A stretch of 64,000 nucleotides of DNA from Fulvivirga ligni (lineage in GTDB: Bacteria; Bacteroidota; Bacteroidia; Cytophagales; Cyclobacteriaceae): assembly GCF_021389935.1 (NCBI RefSeq), contig NZ_CP089979.1:3577001-3641000 (forward strand), in the 5' to 3' direction. Shown here one piece after another: positions 54,830 through 62,926 of the stretch (position 1 is the first letter of the stretch; every line of letters begins with the position of its first letter). A program made the translations under genes and the position numbers. A model generated the notes under the pieces. That model worked only from the letters and a program-made list of their open reading frames with translations, had not been told where the DNA came from and ran no database searches.

Positions 54830-56077
54830 GTGGATCTATTTGATAAATTAAGAGTAGAAGAAGGAGCGCTAGGACAGCATTCTCATCTCCCAAAGGATTA
54901 TTTCATGTTTCCAAAATTGGAAGGTGAAATAGCTCCAAGAATGAAATTCAACGGGAAAGAAGTGTTGACCTGGAGTTTAAATAACTATTTAGGATTGGCT
55001 AACCATCCTGAAATAAGAAAAGTTGATGCTGATGCCGCTAAAGAGTGGGGATTAGGTTATCCTATGGGCGCTCGTATGATGTCAGGTAACTCTATACATC
55101 ACATTGAGCTAGAAGAAAAACTAGCTGAGTTCATTGATAAAGAATCTGTTATGCTCCTTAACTTCGGTTATCAGGGTGTACTTTCTATTATTGATGCTGC
55201 TGTTGACAGAAAAGACGTTATCGTATATGATGCTGAGTCTCACGCTTGTATTATTGACGGTGTAAGACTTCACATGGGTAAAAGATTCGTTTTCCCGCAT
55301 AACAACATTGAAAACCTTGAGAAGCAGCTTCAAAGAGCTAAGAAAATCACTGATGAAACAGGCGGTGGTATCTTGGTTATCACTGAAGGTGTTTTCGGTA
55401 TGTCTGGAAACCAGGGTAAGCTAAAAGAAATTATTGAGCTTAAGGATAAATATCAGTTCAGATTATTCGTTGATGATGCTCACGGATTCGGTACTATGGG
55501 TAAAACCGGTGCTGGAACAGGTGAGGAGCAAGGATGTCAGGACGGTATAGATTTATACTTCTCTACCTTCGCTAAATCAATGGCTAGTATTGGTGCTTTC
55601 GTAGGTGGAAATGCTTCTGTAATTACTTACTTAAGATATACCTTAAGATCACAAATATTTGCGAAATCTTTACCTATGCCTTTAGTAATAGGAGCATTGA
55701 AAAGATTAGAGCTTTTAAAGACAAGACCTGAGCTTAAAGATAACCTTTGGAAGGTTGTAAATGCTTTACAGTCAGGGCTTAAAGAAAATAATTTTGATAT
55801 TGGAACTACAAAATCACCTGTAACTCCAGTATTATTCCATGGTGGACTTGGCGAAGCTGCTAACATGGCCATGGACCTTAGAGAGAATTACAACATTTTC
55901 TGCTCTATGGTTATTTATCCGGTGGTTCCTAAAGATGTGATTATGCTTAGACTTATACCTACAGCTGTTCACACCTTAGATGATGTTCAGGAGACAATAA
56001 AGGCATTTGCGTCTGTGAAAGAAAAATTGGATAAAGGTGTATACCAAAGAGAAGAAATAATATCAATAACCAAGTAA
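54830..56077 (+). CDS. Alpha-oxoamine synthase (serine palmitoyltransferase / KBL-like)
   Basis: 415 aa PLP enzyme that condenses an amino acid with an acyl-CoA. WSLNNYLGLANHPEI near residue 48, MSGNSIHHIELEE, DAESHACIIDGVRLH (PLP stacking His), FVDDAHGFGTMG (PLP-binding Asp) and FSTFAKSMASIGAFVGG with PLP Lys249. The start is GTG with a clear promoter 50 bases upstream. In Bacteroidota close relatives make sphingolipids (serine palmitoyltransferase) or sulfonolipids (cysteate acyltransferase); glycine C-acetyltransferase is the other option. Substrate is uncertain. A histone gene follows. Confidence 0.85.
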   Translation: MDLFDKLRVEEGALGQHSHLPKDYFMFPKLEGEIAPRMKFNGKEVLTWSLNNYLGLANHPEIRKVDADAAKEWGLGYPMGARMMSGNSIHHIELEEKLAEFIDKESVMLLNFGYQGVLSIIDAAVDRKDVIVYDAESHACIIDGVRLHMGKRFVFPHNNIENLEKQLQRAKKITDETGGGILVITEGVFGMSGNQGKLKEIIELKDKYQFRLFVDDAHGFGTMGKTGAGTGEEQGCQDGIDLYFSTFAKSMASIGAFVGGNASVITYLRYTLRSQIFAKSLPMPLVIGALKRLELLKTRPELKDNLWKVVNALQSGLKENNFDIGTTKSPVTPVLFHGGLGEAANMAMDLRENYNIFCSMVIYPVVPKDVIMLRLIPTAVHTLDDVQETIKAFASVKEKLDKGVYQREEIISITK

Positions 56078-56185
56078 AAAAATCAAAAAAAACTCGGTTT
56101 TTGGTTGAATTATAAACATTTTGAGTATATTGCCAGCTCAAAATCAATTGTAGAAAAATTTAAATAACCTAAAAAATTATCAAGT

Positions 56186-56365
56186 ATGGAAAACAGATTT
56201 GAGCAACTGAAAGATTTAGTAATGTCATTGGAAGCTGACTTCGAAAAATTCTATAGTAAAGCAAATAACGCTGCAGGTACTAGAGTGAGAAAAGGAATGC
56301 AGGAGTTGAAAAATCTAGCTCAAGATATCAGAGTAGAAGTTCAAGACAAAAAGAACCAAGGATAA
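56186..56365 (+). CDS. Histone H1-like protein (Hc1 family)
   Basis: 59 aa, too short for most gene finders. It starts MENRFEQLKDLVMSLEADFEKFY and ends DIRVEVQDKKNQG, with a RVRKGMQELKNLAQ centre; it matches the small Hc1-like DNA-binding proteins seen across Bacteroidota. Net charge is near neutral with basic patches, and it probably binds DNA as a helical protein. It is 108 bases after the oxoamine synthase and has its own terminator. Confidence 0.87.
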   Translation: MENRFEQLKDLVMSLEADFEKFYSKANNAAGTRVRKGMQELKNLAQDIRVEVQDKKNQG

Positions 56366-56390
56366 TATAATTTACTCAGAAGATAGAAAA

Positions 56391-56418
56391 GGATGGTCTC
56401 AGACCATCTTTTTTTTTG
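56391..56418 (+). terminator. Intrinsic terminator after the histone gene
   Basis: Stem 56392-56397 with 56403-56408 (can extend to 8 bp), small loop, and a long T run. It ends the oxoamine synthase-histone transcript. Confidence 0.83.
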
Positions 56419-56482
56419 CCCTGATTTTTTCAGGAATACTTCCCATTTTAACATCGAAATCATCGTTCTGATGCTTTCAGGC

Positions 56483-56512
56483 TTGTTTTGAGCAAATTCC
56501 CAAGTGTATTTG
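56483..56512 (+). promoter_or_regulatory. Possible promoter of the mannan operon
   Basis: TTG at 56483-56485, 19 bases, TGTATTTG at 56505-56512; the -7 box has one mismatch to TAnnTTTG. Transcription would start near 56519. It is the only candidate upstream of the GH26 gene block. Confidence 0.35.
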
Positions 56513-56579
56513 TGAGATTATGCATGGCTTCAATCAGCCTAAAATCCTCACTTTAGTAACTCCAAGAATTGTGCTGGAT

Positions 56580-56732
56580 ATGAACAAGCTTTTTAATACC
56601 ATGGCTAATGCTTTTAAGAATAACTCTGATAAAGGAGATCGGAAAAATCTCAAAATGCTTTCCGTTATGGAGGTGTTTATAGCCCTGGTTATAGTGACTA
56701 TGACACTGCTTGTCTTAAGCATGTTTATCTAA
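56580..56732 (+). CDS. Small membrane protein, 50 aa
   Basis: From the ATG at 56580: MNKLFNTMANAFKNNSDKG, then a single hydrophobic helix (VFIALVIVTMTLLVLSMFI) at the C-terminus. An ATG at 56520 would add 20 residues and looks less like a start. It ends 9 bases before the GH26 gene, in the same direction. No family is recognised; it could be a leader or a regulatory micropeptide, or not a gene at all. Confidence 0.45.
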   Translation: MNKLFNTMANAFKNNSDKGDRKNLKMLSVMEVFIALVIVTMTLLVLSMFI

Positions 56733-56741
56733 TTAACCCTA

Positions 56742-57932
56742 ATGGAAGTAATGATAAAAGACCCATTATTTTTTGTTAAACCTATTCTTTTACTGATAAG
56801 TTGCTTCACCTTTATCAATTATGAAGTTTCTGCCCAGCAAGTAAAGATGGTTGATGCTCAGGCGACTGCCAAAACTCAAAATTTATATCAAAATCTATTT
56901 AAACTATCAAAATCCGGAATGATGTTCGGTCATCAGGATGATTTGGCTTATGGAGTGGGGTGGTGGAATGAGGCCGATGAATCCGATGTAAAAAGGATTA
57001 CAGGCAAATACCCAGCGGTATTTGGCTGGGATTTAGGCGTGATAGAAACCGGAAGGCACTTTAATATAGATACGGTGGATTTTAAAAATATGAGGAAATG
57101 GATTAAAAAAGCCTATAAAATGGGCAGCATTAATACCATCTCATGGCATTTGAATAACCCCGTGAATGGAGCAAATAGCTGGGATAAAACTCCATCTGTA
57201 AAACAGATTTTACCCGGTGGAGAGTTTCATGCTACCTATGTTGATTATCTGGATAAAGTAGCTGATTTTATCAAGAAATGTAAGGTGGGGTTTACACCAA
57301 TCCCTATAGTTTTTAGGCCATTTCATGAACACAATGGCAATTGGTTCTGGTGGGGAAAAGGGTTAGCCAGTGAAGAAGACTATATTCAGCTTTACCGGTT
57401 CACGGTGTCATATCTAAGAGACGAAAGGAATATTCATCAGCTTATTTATGCCTATTCTCCAGACAGGAGCAGGCTGGACATGTCCACACCAGAGACCTCT
57501 TACTTCTATGGATACCCCGGCGATGATTATGTAGATATTATTGGCCTGGATAACTACTGGGACGTAGGTCATGGATCTAATAATGCTTCTATTGAAGAGC
57601 AGCAAGAGCAATTTAGGAAGAGCCTGGAGCTAATAAACAAGATAGCTCAAGAAAAAGGGAAGGTGGCCGCACTCACCGAAACGGGTTCTTTTGGAGTAAA
57701 GGATAAAGAGTGGTTCAGTAAATCCATCCTGGAGCCTATGGAAGCTTCTGGGGACGATTTGAAAATTGCCTGGATGCTGGTTTGGAGAAACCGATTCAGG
57801 AAAGAAACCTTCACGCCATATGCTAAGCACCCCGCTGTTGAAGATTTTCAAAAGTTTGAAGACGAGGATATGACCCTTTTCTCTGGCGACTTCCAAAATG
57901 TATACAAAAACAATAAACCGCTGATAAAATGA
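56742..57932 (+). CDS. GH26 beta-mannanase (mannobiohydrolase-type)
   Basis: 396 aa exported enzyme. Signal peptide about 1-30 (start may be the third Met region; cleavage near VSA-QQ). The GH26 barrel has acid/base Glu196 in FRPFHEHNG and nucleophile Glu313 in LTETGSFG. Also GWDLGVIETGRHF, and WHLNNPV. It hydrolyses beta-1,4-mannan, probably giving mannobiose. The stop overlaps the symporter start (ATGA). The order GH26-symporter-GH130-2-epimerase is the same as the mannan cluster known from Bacteroides fragilis. Confidence 0.94.
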   Translation: MEVMIKDPLFFVKPILLLISCFTFINYEVSAQQVKMVDAQATAKTQNLYQNLFKLSKSGMMFGHQDDLAYGVGWWNEADESDVKRITGKYPAVFGWDLGVIETGRHFNIDTVDFKNMRKWIKKAYKMGSINTISWHLNNPVNGANSWDKTPSVKQILPGGEFHATYVDYLDKVADFIKKCKVGFTPIPIVFRPFHEHNGNWFWWGKGLASEEDYIQLYRFTVSYLRDERNIHQLIYAYSPDRSRLDMSTPETSYFYGYPGDDYVDIIGLDNYWDVGHGSNNASIEEQQEQFRKSLELINKIAQEKGKVAALTETGSFGVKDKEWFSKSILEPMEASGDDLKIAWMLVWRNRFRKETFTPYAKHPAVEDFQKFEDEDMTLFSGDFQNVYKNNKPLIK

Positions 57933-59833
57933 ATTTATCTACCATAGATATCTTGATCATTCTTGGATACCTTGTGTCCACGATTTTTATTGGCATTTAC
58001 TTAAAGAAAAGAGCCTCTAAAAATATCAATTCTTATTTTTTAGGGGGTAACACCTTGCCCTGGTACATGCTAGGCCTTTCTAATGCCTCCGGCATGTTTG
58101 ATATCTCCGGCACCATGTGGATGGTAACGCTAATGTTTGTGTATGGCCTTAAAAGTGTATGGATTCCTTGGCTCTGGCCGGTATTCAATCAGATTTTCTT
58201 AATGGTTTATCTCTCGGTATGGTTGAGAAGATCTAATGTGCTTACAGGTGCCGAGTGGATTAAAACGAGGTTTGGAAATGGCAAAGGCTCCCACATGTCG
58301 CACATTATTGTGGTGGTTTTTGCTATTATTAGTGCCTTGGGTTTTTTAAGCTACGGCTTTATTGGAATAGGTAAATTCATTGAAATATTCTTGCCTTGGG
58401 ATGCCATATCTCCTTATTTACCGTTCGATCTTTCTCCTGAGCAGGTGCCTAACTTTTATGGTATTGTGCTCACTTCTATTGCCACCTTTTATGTGGTTAT
58501 GGGTGGGCTCATGTCCGTGGTATGGACAGACGTGCTCCAGTTTACGATCATGACGGTTTCAGCTATAGTTATTGGTGTTATAGCCATGAATAAGGTCAGT
58601 CATGATACGCTCATGACGGTGATTCCTGATGGGTGGGAAAGCCCATTTTTTGGTTGGAATCTTGATTTAGATTGGAGTAAAATTCTACCCTCAGTAAATG
58701 ATAAAATTGCCTCTGATGGCTTCTCTCTTTTTAGTATCTTTTTCATGATGATGCTTTTTAAAGGTGTCTTTTCAAGCATGGCAGGGCCAGCTCCTAACTT
58801 TGATATGCAGAAGGTTTTGGCCACCAAAAGTCCATCTGAAGCAGCTAAAATGAGTGGTTTTGTGTCTCTGGTATTGCTTTTTCCAAGGTATTTTATGATT
58901 GCCGGTTTTACTATCCTGGCCTTGGTTTATTTTCAAGATGACTTTTTAGCCATGGGTGATCAGGTAGATTTTGAAACTGTACTGCCAATGGCTATCAGTG
59001 AATTTGTTCCTGTTGGGCTCATGGGGCTGTTGCTGGCAGGTCTTTTGGCGGCTTTCATGAGTACATTTGCTTCTACAGTTAATGCTGCACCTGCCTATTT
59101 AATAAATGACATTTACCTCAAATATATAAACCCAAATGCTTCACCTAAAAAGCTGATGAACTACAGCTATTTGGTGTCATTTCTAGTAGTGGCTATCAGT
59201 ACTTTGATAGGTCTTTATATTGAAGACATTAATAGTGTTTTACAATGGATAGTATCAGCACTTTACGGGGGCTATATCGCCGCTAACGTGCTGAAATGGC
59301 ACTGGTGGAGATTCAATGGCTCTGGCTACTTCTGGGGTATGGCAGCAGGCATCATTGCTTCCATGGTTTTTCCATTAGTGTTTCCTGGAGTTCTACCACT
59401 GTATTATTTCCCTTTAACGTTATTAGCATCAGTGATTGGTTGCGTGGTTGGTACATATAGTGCGCCTCCGGCAGATGAAAAGATTTTGATAGAGTTTTAT
59501 CGCAGTGTAAGGCCCTGGGGCTTCTGGAAACCAATTCATAATAAGGTAGTTATGCTAGATCCTGCCTTTGAGAAGAACAGTCAGCTGAAGAGAAATACGA
59601 TCAATATTATAGTAGGTATTATTTGGCAAACCTGCCTTACCATTATTCCGGTTTATATCGTAATAAGAGAGCAATTACCTCTGGTAATCAGTGTAGTTAT
59701 TCTGATCATTACTATGCTCATCTTGAAGAAAAACTGGTACGATAAATTAGATCGCGAAGATGAAATTTTAGATCAGGAAATAGAAAACGGAACTATAGAC
59801 ATGCCGCAAAAAGAAGAAGCGTCTGTAGCTTAA
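57929..59833 (+). CDS. SSS-family symporter of the mannan operon
   Basis: 634 aa inner-membrane Na+/sugar symporter with 13-14 helices. N-terminal YFLGGNTLPWYMLGLSNASGMFD, YVVMGGLMSVVWTDVLQF, and LAGLLAAFMSTFASTVNAAPAYLINDIY carry the family signatures and Na+-site residues. Overlaps GH26 by 4 bases. By context it imports mannobiose or another short manno-oligosaccharide. Its longer C-terminal tail (about 60 residues, acidic) is cytosolic. Confidence 0.92.
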   Translation: MNLSTIDILIILGYLVSTIFIGIYLKKRASKNINSYFLGGNTLPWYMLGLSNASGMFDISGTMWMVTLMFVYGLKSVWIPWLWPVFNQIFLMVYLSVWLRRSNVLTGAEWIKTRFGNGKGSHMSHIIVVVFAIISALGFLSYGFIGIGKFIEIFLPWDAISPYLPFDLSPEQVPNFYGIVLTSIATFYVVMGGLMSVVWTDVLQFTIMTVSAIVIGVIAMNKVSHDTLMTVIPDGWESPFFGWNLDLDWSKILPSVNDKIASDGFSLFSIFFMMMLFKGVFSSMAGPAPNFDMQKVLATKSPSEAAKMSGFVSLVLLFPRYFMIAGFTILALVYFQDDFLAMGDQVDFETVLPMAISEFVPVGLMGLLLAGLLAAFMSTFASTVNAAPAYLINDIYLKYINPNASPKKLMNYSYLVSFLVVAISTLIGLYIEDINSVLQWIVSALYGGYIAANVLKWHWWRFNGSGYFWGMAAGIIASMVFPLVFPGVLPLYYFPLTLLASVIGCVVGTYSAPPADEKILIEFYRSVRPWGFWKPIHNKVVMLDPAFEKNSQLKRNTINIIVGIIWQTCLTIIPVYIVIREQLPLVISVVILIITMLILKKNWYDKLDREDEILDQEIENGTIDMPQKEEASVA

Positions 59834-59847
59834 ATCAACCCATATAG

Positions 59848-61038
59848 ATGTTAAAACCTCATTCAAAAGAAAATATTAAGAAGTTATTCGATGATTACGA
59901 ATACTTAATTGGAGCTGTAAATTCACCTCAAGATGGTAACAATGGTGTGTATGAAAGGTATCAAAACCCTGTTCTTACAGCCCGTCATGCTCCGGTTCAT
60001 TGGAGATATGACCTTAATCCTGATACCAATCATTTACTCTTAGAAAGGCAAGGAATCAACGCCGCTTTTAACGCCGGAGCCATAGCATTGAATGATAGTA
60101 TATATCTCATGGTAAGGGTAGAGGGTGTTGATCGCAAGTCTTTCTTCGCGGTAGCTGAGAGTAAATCTGGTGTGGATGGATTTAGGTTTTGGGATTACCC
60201 TGTTCTACTGCCTGAAACTGTTAATCCTGATGTAAATGTGTATGACATGAGGCTTACACAGCATGAAGATGGTTGGATTTATGGCCTTTTCTGCACTGAA
60301 AGAAGAGATCCGAATGCTGGCTCGGGAGATTTTTCTTCTGCGGTGGCCCAATGCGGCATTGTCAGAACAAAAGACTTAAAAAGTTGGGAGAGGCTTCCGG
60401 ATTTGAATACGCCTTCAAGCCAGCAAAGAAACTGTGTGCTTCATCCAGAATTTGTAAATGGTAAATATGCCTTCTACACAAGACCTATGGATGGCTTCAT
60501 AGATACTGGATCAGGTGGTGGTATTGGTTGGGGGCTATGTGATGATATTACTAAACCGACCATAATAAATGAAATTATAATAGAAGATAGAAGGTATCAT
60601 ACCATAAATGAAGTGAAGAATGGCCAGGGACCGGCACCTATTAAAACACCGGAAGGATGGCTGCATCTGGCGCATGGCGTGAGAAATACCGCTGCAGGGC
60701 TTAGATACGTGCTCTATCTGTTTATGACTTCATTAGATGATCCTGCTAAAATTATTTACAGGCCTGCCGGCCACTTGATTGCACCTCAGCAGAAGGAAAG
60801 AGTAGGAGATGTTTCCAATGTGGTGTTTTCTAACGGCTGGGTTCAGCGAGGCAATGATGTGTTTATTTACTACGCCTCATCAGATACCAGAATGCATGTA
60901 GCCACCAGTACCGTAGAGCGCCTGGTAGATTATTGTAAAAATACGCCTGAAGATGGCCTGCGATCAGGGAAAAGTGTGGAAGTGCGACATGAGCTGATCA
61001 ATAAGAATTTAGAATGGATGAAAAATAATGGATTCTAA
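59848..61038 (+). CDS. GH130 4-O-beta-D-mannosyl-D-glucose phosphorylase
   Basis: 396 aa cytosolic inverting phosphorylase. Five-blade beta-propeller pattern, with the [17 protein letters not shown] segment where Asp133 lines up with the catalytic Asp of the family, plus [14 protein letters not shown] (the phosphate-binding Arg region) and [13 protein letters not shown]. Product would be mannose 1-phosphate and glucose. Its partner epimerase is two genes downstream. No signal peptide, consistent with cytoplasmic action after import. Confidence 0.92.
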   Translation: MLKPHSKENIKKLFDDYEYLIGAVNSPQDGNNGVYERYQNPVLTARHAPVHWRYDLNPDTNHLLLERQGINAAFNAGAIALNDSIYLMVRVEGVDRKSFFAVAESKSGVDGFRFWDYPVLLPETVNPDVNVYDMRLTQHEDGWIYGLFCTERRDPNAGSGDFSSAVAQCGIVRTKDLKSWERLPDLNTPSSQQRNCVLHPEFVNGKYAFYTRPMDGFIDTGSGGGIGWGLCDDITKPTIINEIIIEDRRYHTINEVKNGQGPAPIKTPEGWLHLAHGVRNTAAGLRYVLYLFMTSLDDPAKIIYRPAGHLIAPQQKERVGDVSNVVFSNGWVQRGNDVFIYYASSDTRMHVATSTVERLVDYCKNTPEDGLRSGKSVEVRHELINKNLEWMKNNGF

Positions 61039-61039
61039 G

Positions 61040-62923
61040 ATGCAAAAACTGATATTAATAGTTTTAGCGGTAATGGTTTTTCAATCAACTGAAGCCCAGG
61101 ATCTTACGCTACCAAAAATTTTCACTGATCATATGGTCTTGCAGAGAGATCAACCTGTAAAAGTATGGGGTTGGGCTAAAGCTGGAGAGAAAGTTACGGT
61201 GAGTATTGATGGTCTACAAGCTTCTACTAAGGCGGATGAGAAAGGTAGCTGGTTAGTTAGCCTCGGCCCACATAAAGCTGGTGGACCTTACACTTTGCGC
61301 GTTCAGGGGGCCACTTCCCTTGAGATAAAAGATGTATTTTATGGTGAGGTTTGGCTAGCGGGAGGACAGTCTAATATGGAATGGAAAATCGGCTGGAAGA
61401 TAGACAACTGGGAAGAGGAACAGGAAGACGCTGAATATCCTGATATAAGATTCTTCGAGGTCCAGAATGTGCTTTCTCCTTATCCCAAAAGTGATATTCC
61501 TGCGGCCAATTGGATAAAAGCATCTAAAGAAACAGCTAAGGAGTTTTCAGCTGTAGCCTGGTTTTTTGCCAAGCATAATCATAAAGAAAAGAACATTCCG
61601 GTAGGAATTATAGACAGCAACTGGGGTGGTACGCCAGCAGAAGCCTGGACAGATGCTCATAAGCTTTTAACTGTAGAAGGATACGAAAAAGAGGCTGAGG
61701 AAGTGCTTGATCCTAAGGTGGATTGGACTGAAAAAGTAGCAGAAAACGAAGCTAATCAAGGGAAGAAGTTTTCGATAATAGGAGATAAAGAAGGTGCTAA
61801 AAAGACGGGTGCTCAGGAAATGGCATTTGATGATAAGAGTTGGCAGACGGTGAAGCTACCTAACCAAAATCCACTTTCTGATGTGGCCTGGTTGAGAAAG
61901 TCCTTTGATCTGAAAGCTGTTACTAACACTAATCAGCTCTATTTGGGTGATTTGGTGCAGGAAGCTATGATTTTTCTTAATGGGAAACTGGTGGCCGAGG
62001 AAAGCTGGCAAGACACCACCTCAATTATCTCCGTGCCTAAAGATTTACTCAAGAAGGGGAAGAACGTGCTAGCCTTGCGTGTTATCAACTCTTGGGATAA
62101 CCGTGTAATGATCGGTAAGCCTGGAAAAATGTGGTTGAAGAATGGTAGTGAGACCATTAACCTGGAAGGTGACTGGAAGTATTCTAATGCTGTAGAACCG
62201 AAACTGCCCCAGGTAGAGTTTTATAACTGGCAGCCAGGTTTCTTGTACAATGCAATGATCGCTCCGTTGACTAACTATGGCTTAAAAGGCGTAATCTGGT
62301 ATCAAGGGGAGAATAATGCTGGTGCACATCAATATTATGAAGGAGTTTTTAAAGCTTTAATTCAAGATTGGAGAGATAAATGGGAGCAACCGAACATGCC
62401 ATTTCTTTATGTTCAATTGGCCAATTATATGGAGAGGAAAGGGCTGCAACCGAACAGCGATTGGGCCTATTTAAGAGATGCTCAAACGCATACTTTGGAC
62501 CTGCCTAGCACTGGCATGGCCACGATCATTGATATTGGAGATGCTGGCGATGTTCATCCAAGAAACAAGCAAGATGTAGGCTACAGGCTTTGGCTGGCTG
62601 CTAGAAAAGTGGCTTATGGAGAAGATATCGTTTATTCAGGTCCAGCTTTCAAATCGATGCAAATCAAAGATAATCAGGTGATTATAAGTTTTGATCATAT
62701 TGGTTCTGGCTTAAAAACACAGGGTGATCTAACAGCCTTTATTATTGCTGGTAAAGATGGTATATATCATCGAGCTACAGCAAAGATAGTAGGAGATAAG
62801 GTGGTGGTAAGTTCACCTGAAGTAGCAAATCCAGCGGCCGTGCGTTATGCATGGGCGGATAATCCAATGGCCACTTTGTATAATAAAGAAGGCCTGCCTG
62901 CTGTCCCTTTTAAAACGGATTGA
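61040..62923 (+). CDS. Sialate O-acetylesterase-like carbohydrate esterase (SASA family)
   Basis: 627 aa from the ATG at 61040, just after the GH130 stop, giving a normal signal peptide (MQKLILIVLAVMVFQSTEAQ); an ATG at 61028 is also open. SGNH-type motifs: GGQSNMEW (nucleophile Ser), GVIWYQGENNAG and DVHPRNKQDVG (Asp/His). An inserted jelly-roll-like region lies at about 255-395. In this operon it likely removes acetyl groups from mannan or glucomannan. The esterase is an extra gene relative to the B. fragilis cluster. Confidence 0.9.
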   Translation: MQKLILIVLAVMVFQSTEAQDLTLPKIFTDHMVLQRDQPVKVWGWAKAGEKVTVSIDGLQASTKADEKGSWLVSLGPHKAGGPYTLRVQGATSLEIKDVFYGEVWLAGGQSNMEWKIGWKIDNWEEEQEDAEYPDIRFFEVQNVLSPYPKSDIPAANWIKASKETAKEFSAVAWFFAKHNHKEKNIPVGIIDSNWGGTPAEAWTDAHKLLTVEGYEKEAEEVLDPKVDWTEKVAENEANQGKKFSIIGDKEGAKKTGAQEMAFDDKSWQTVKLPNQNPLSDVAWLRKSFDLKAVTNTNQLYLGDLVQEAMIFLNGKLVAEESWQDTTSIISVPKDLLKKGKNVLALRVINSWDNRVMIGKPGKMWLKNGSETINLEGDWKYSNAVEPKLPQVEFYNWQPGFLYNAMIAPLTNYGLKGVIWYQGENNAGAHQYYEGVFKALIQDWRDKWEQPNMPFLYVQLANYMERKGLQPNSDWAYLRDAQTHTLDLPSTGMATIIDIGDAGDVHPRNKQDVGYRLWLAARKVAYGEDIVYSGPAFKSMQIKDNQVIISFDHIGSGLKTQGDLTAFIIAGKDGIYHRATAKIVGDKVVVSSPEVANPAAVRYAWADNPMATLYNKEGLPAVPFKTD

Positions 62924-62926
62924 TCT

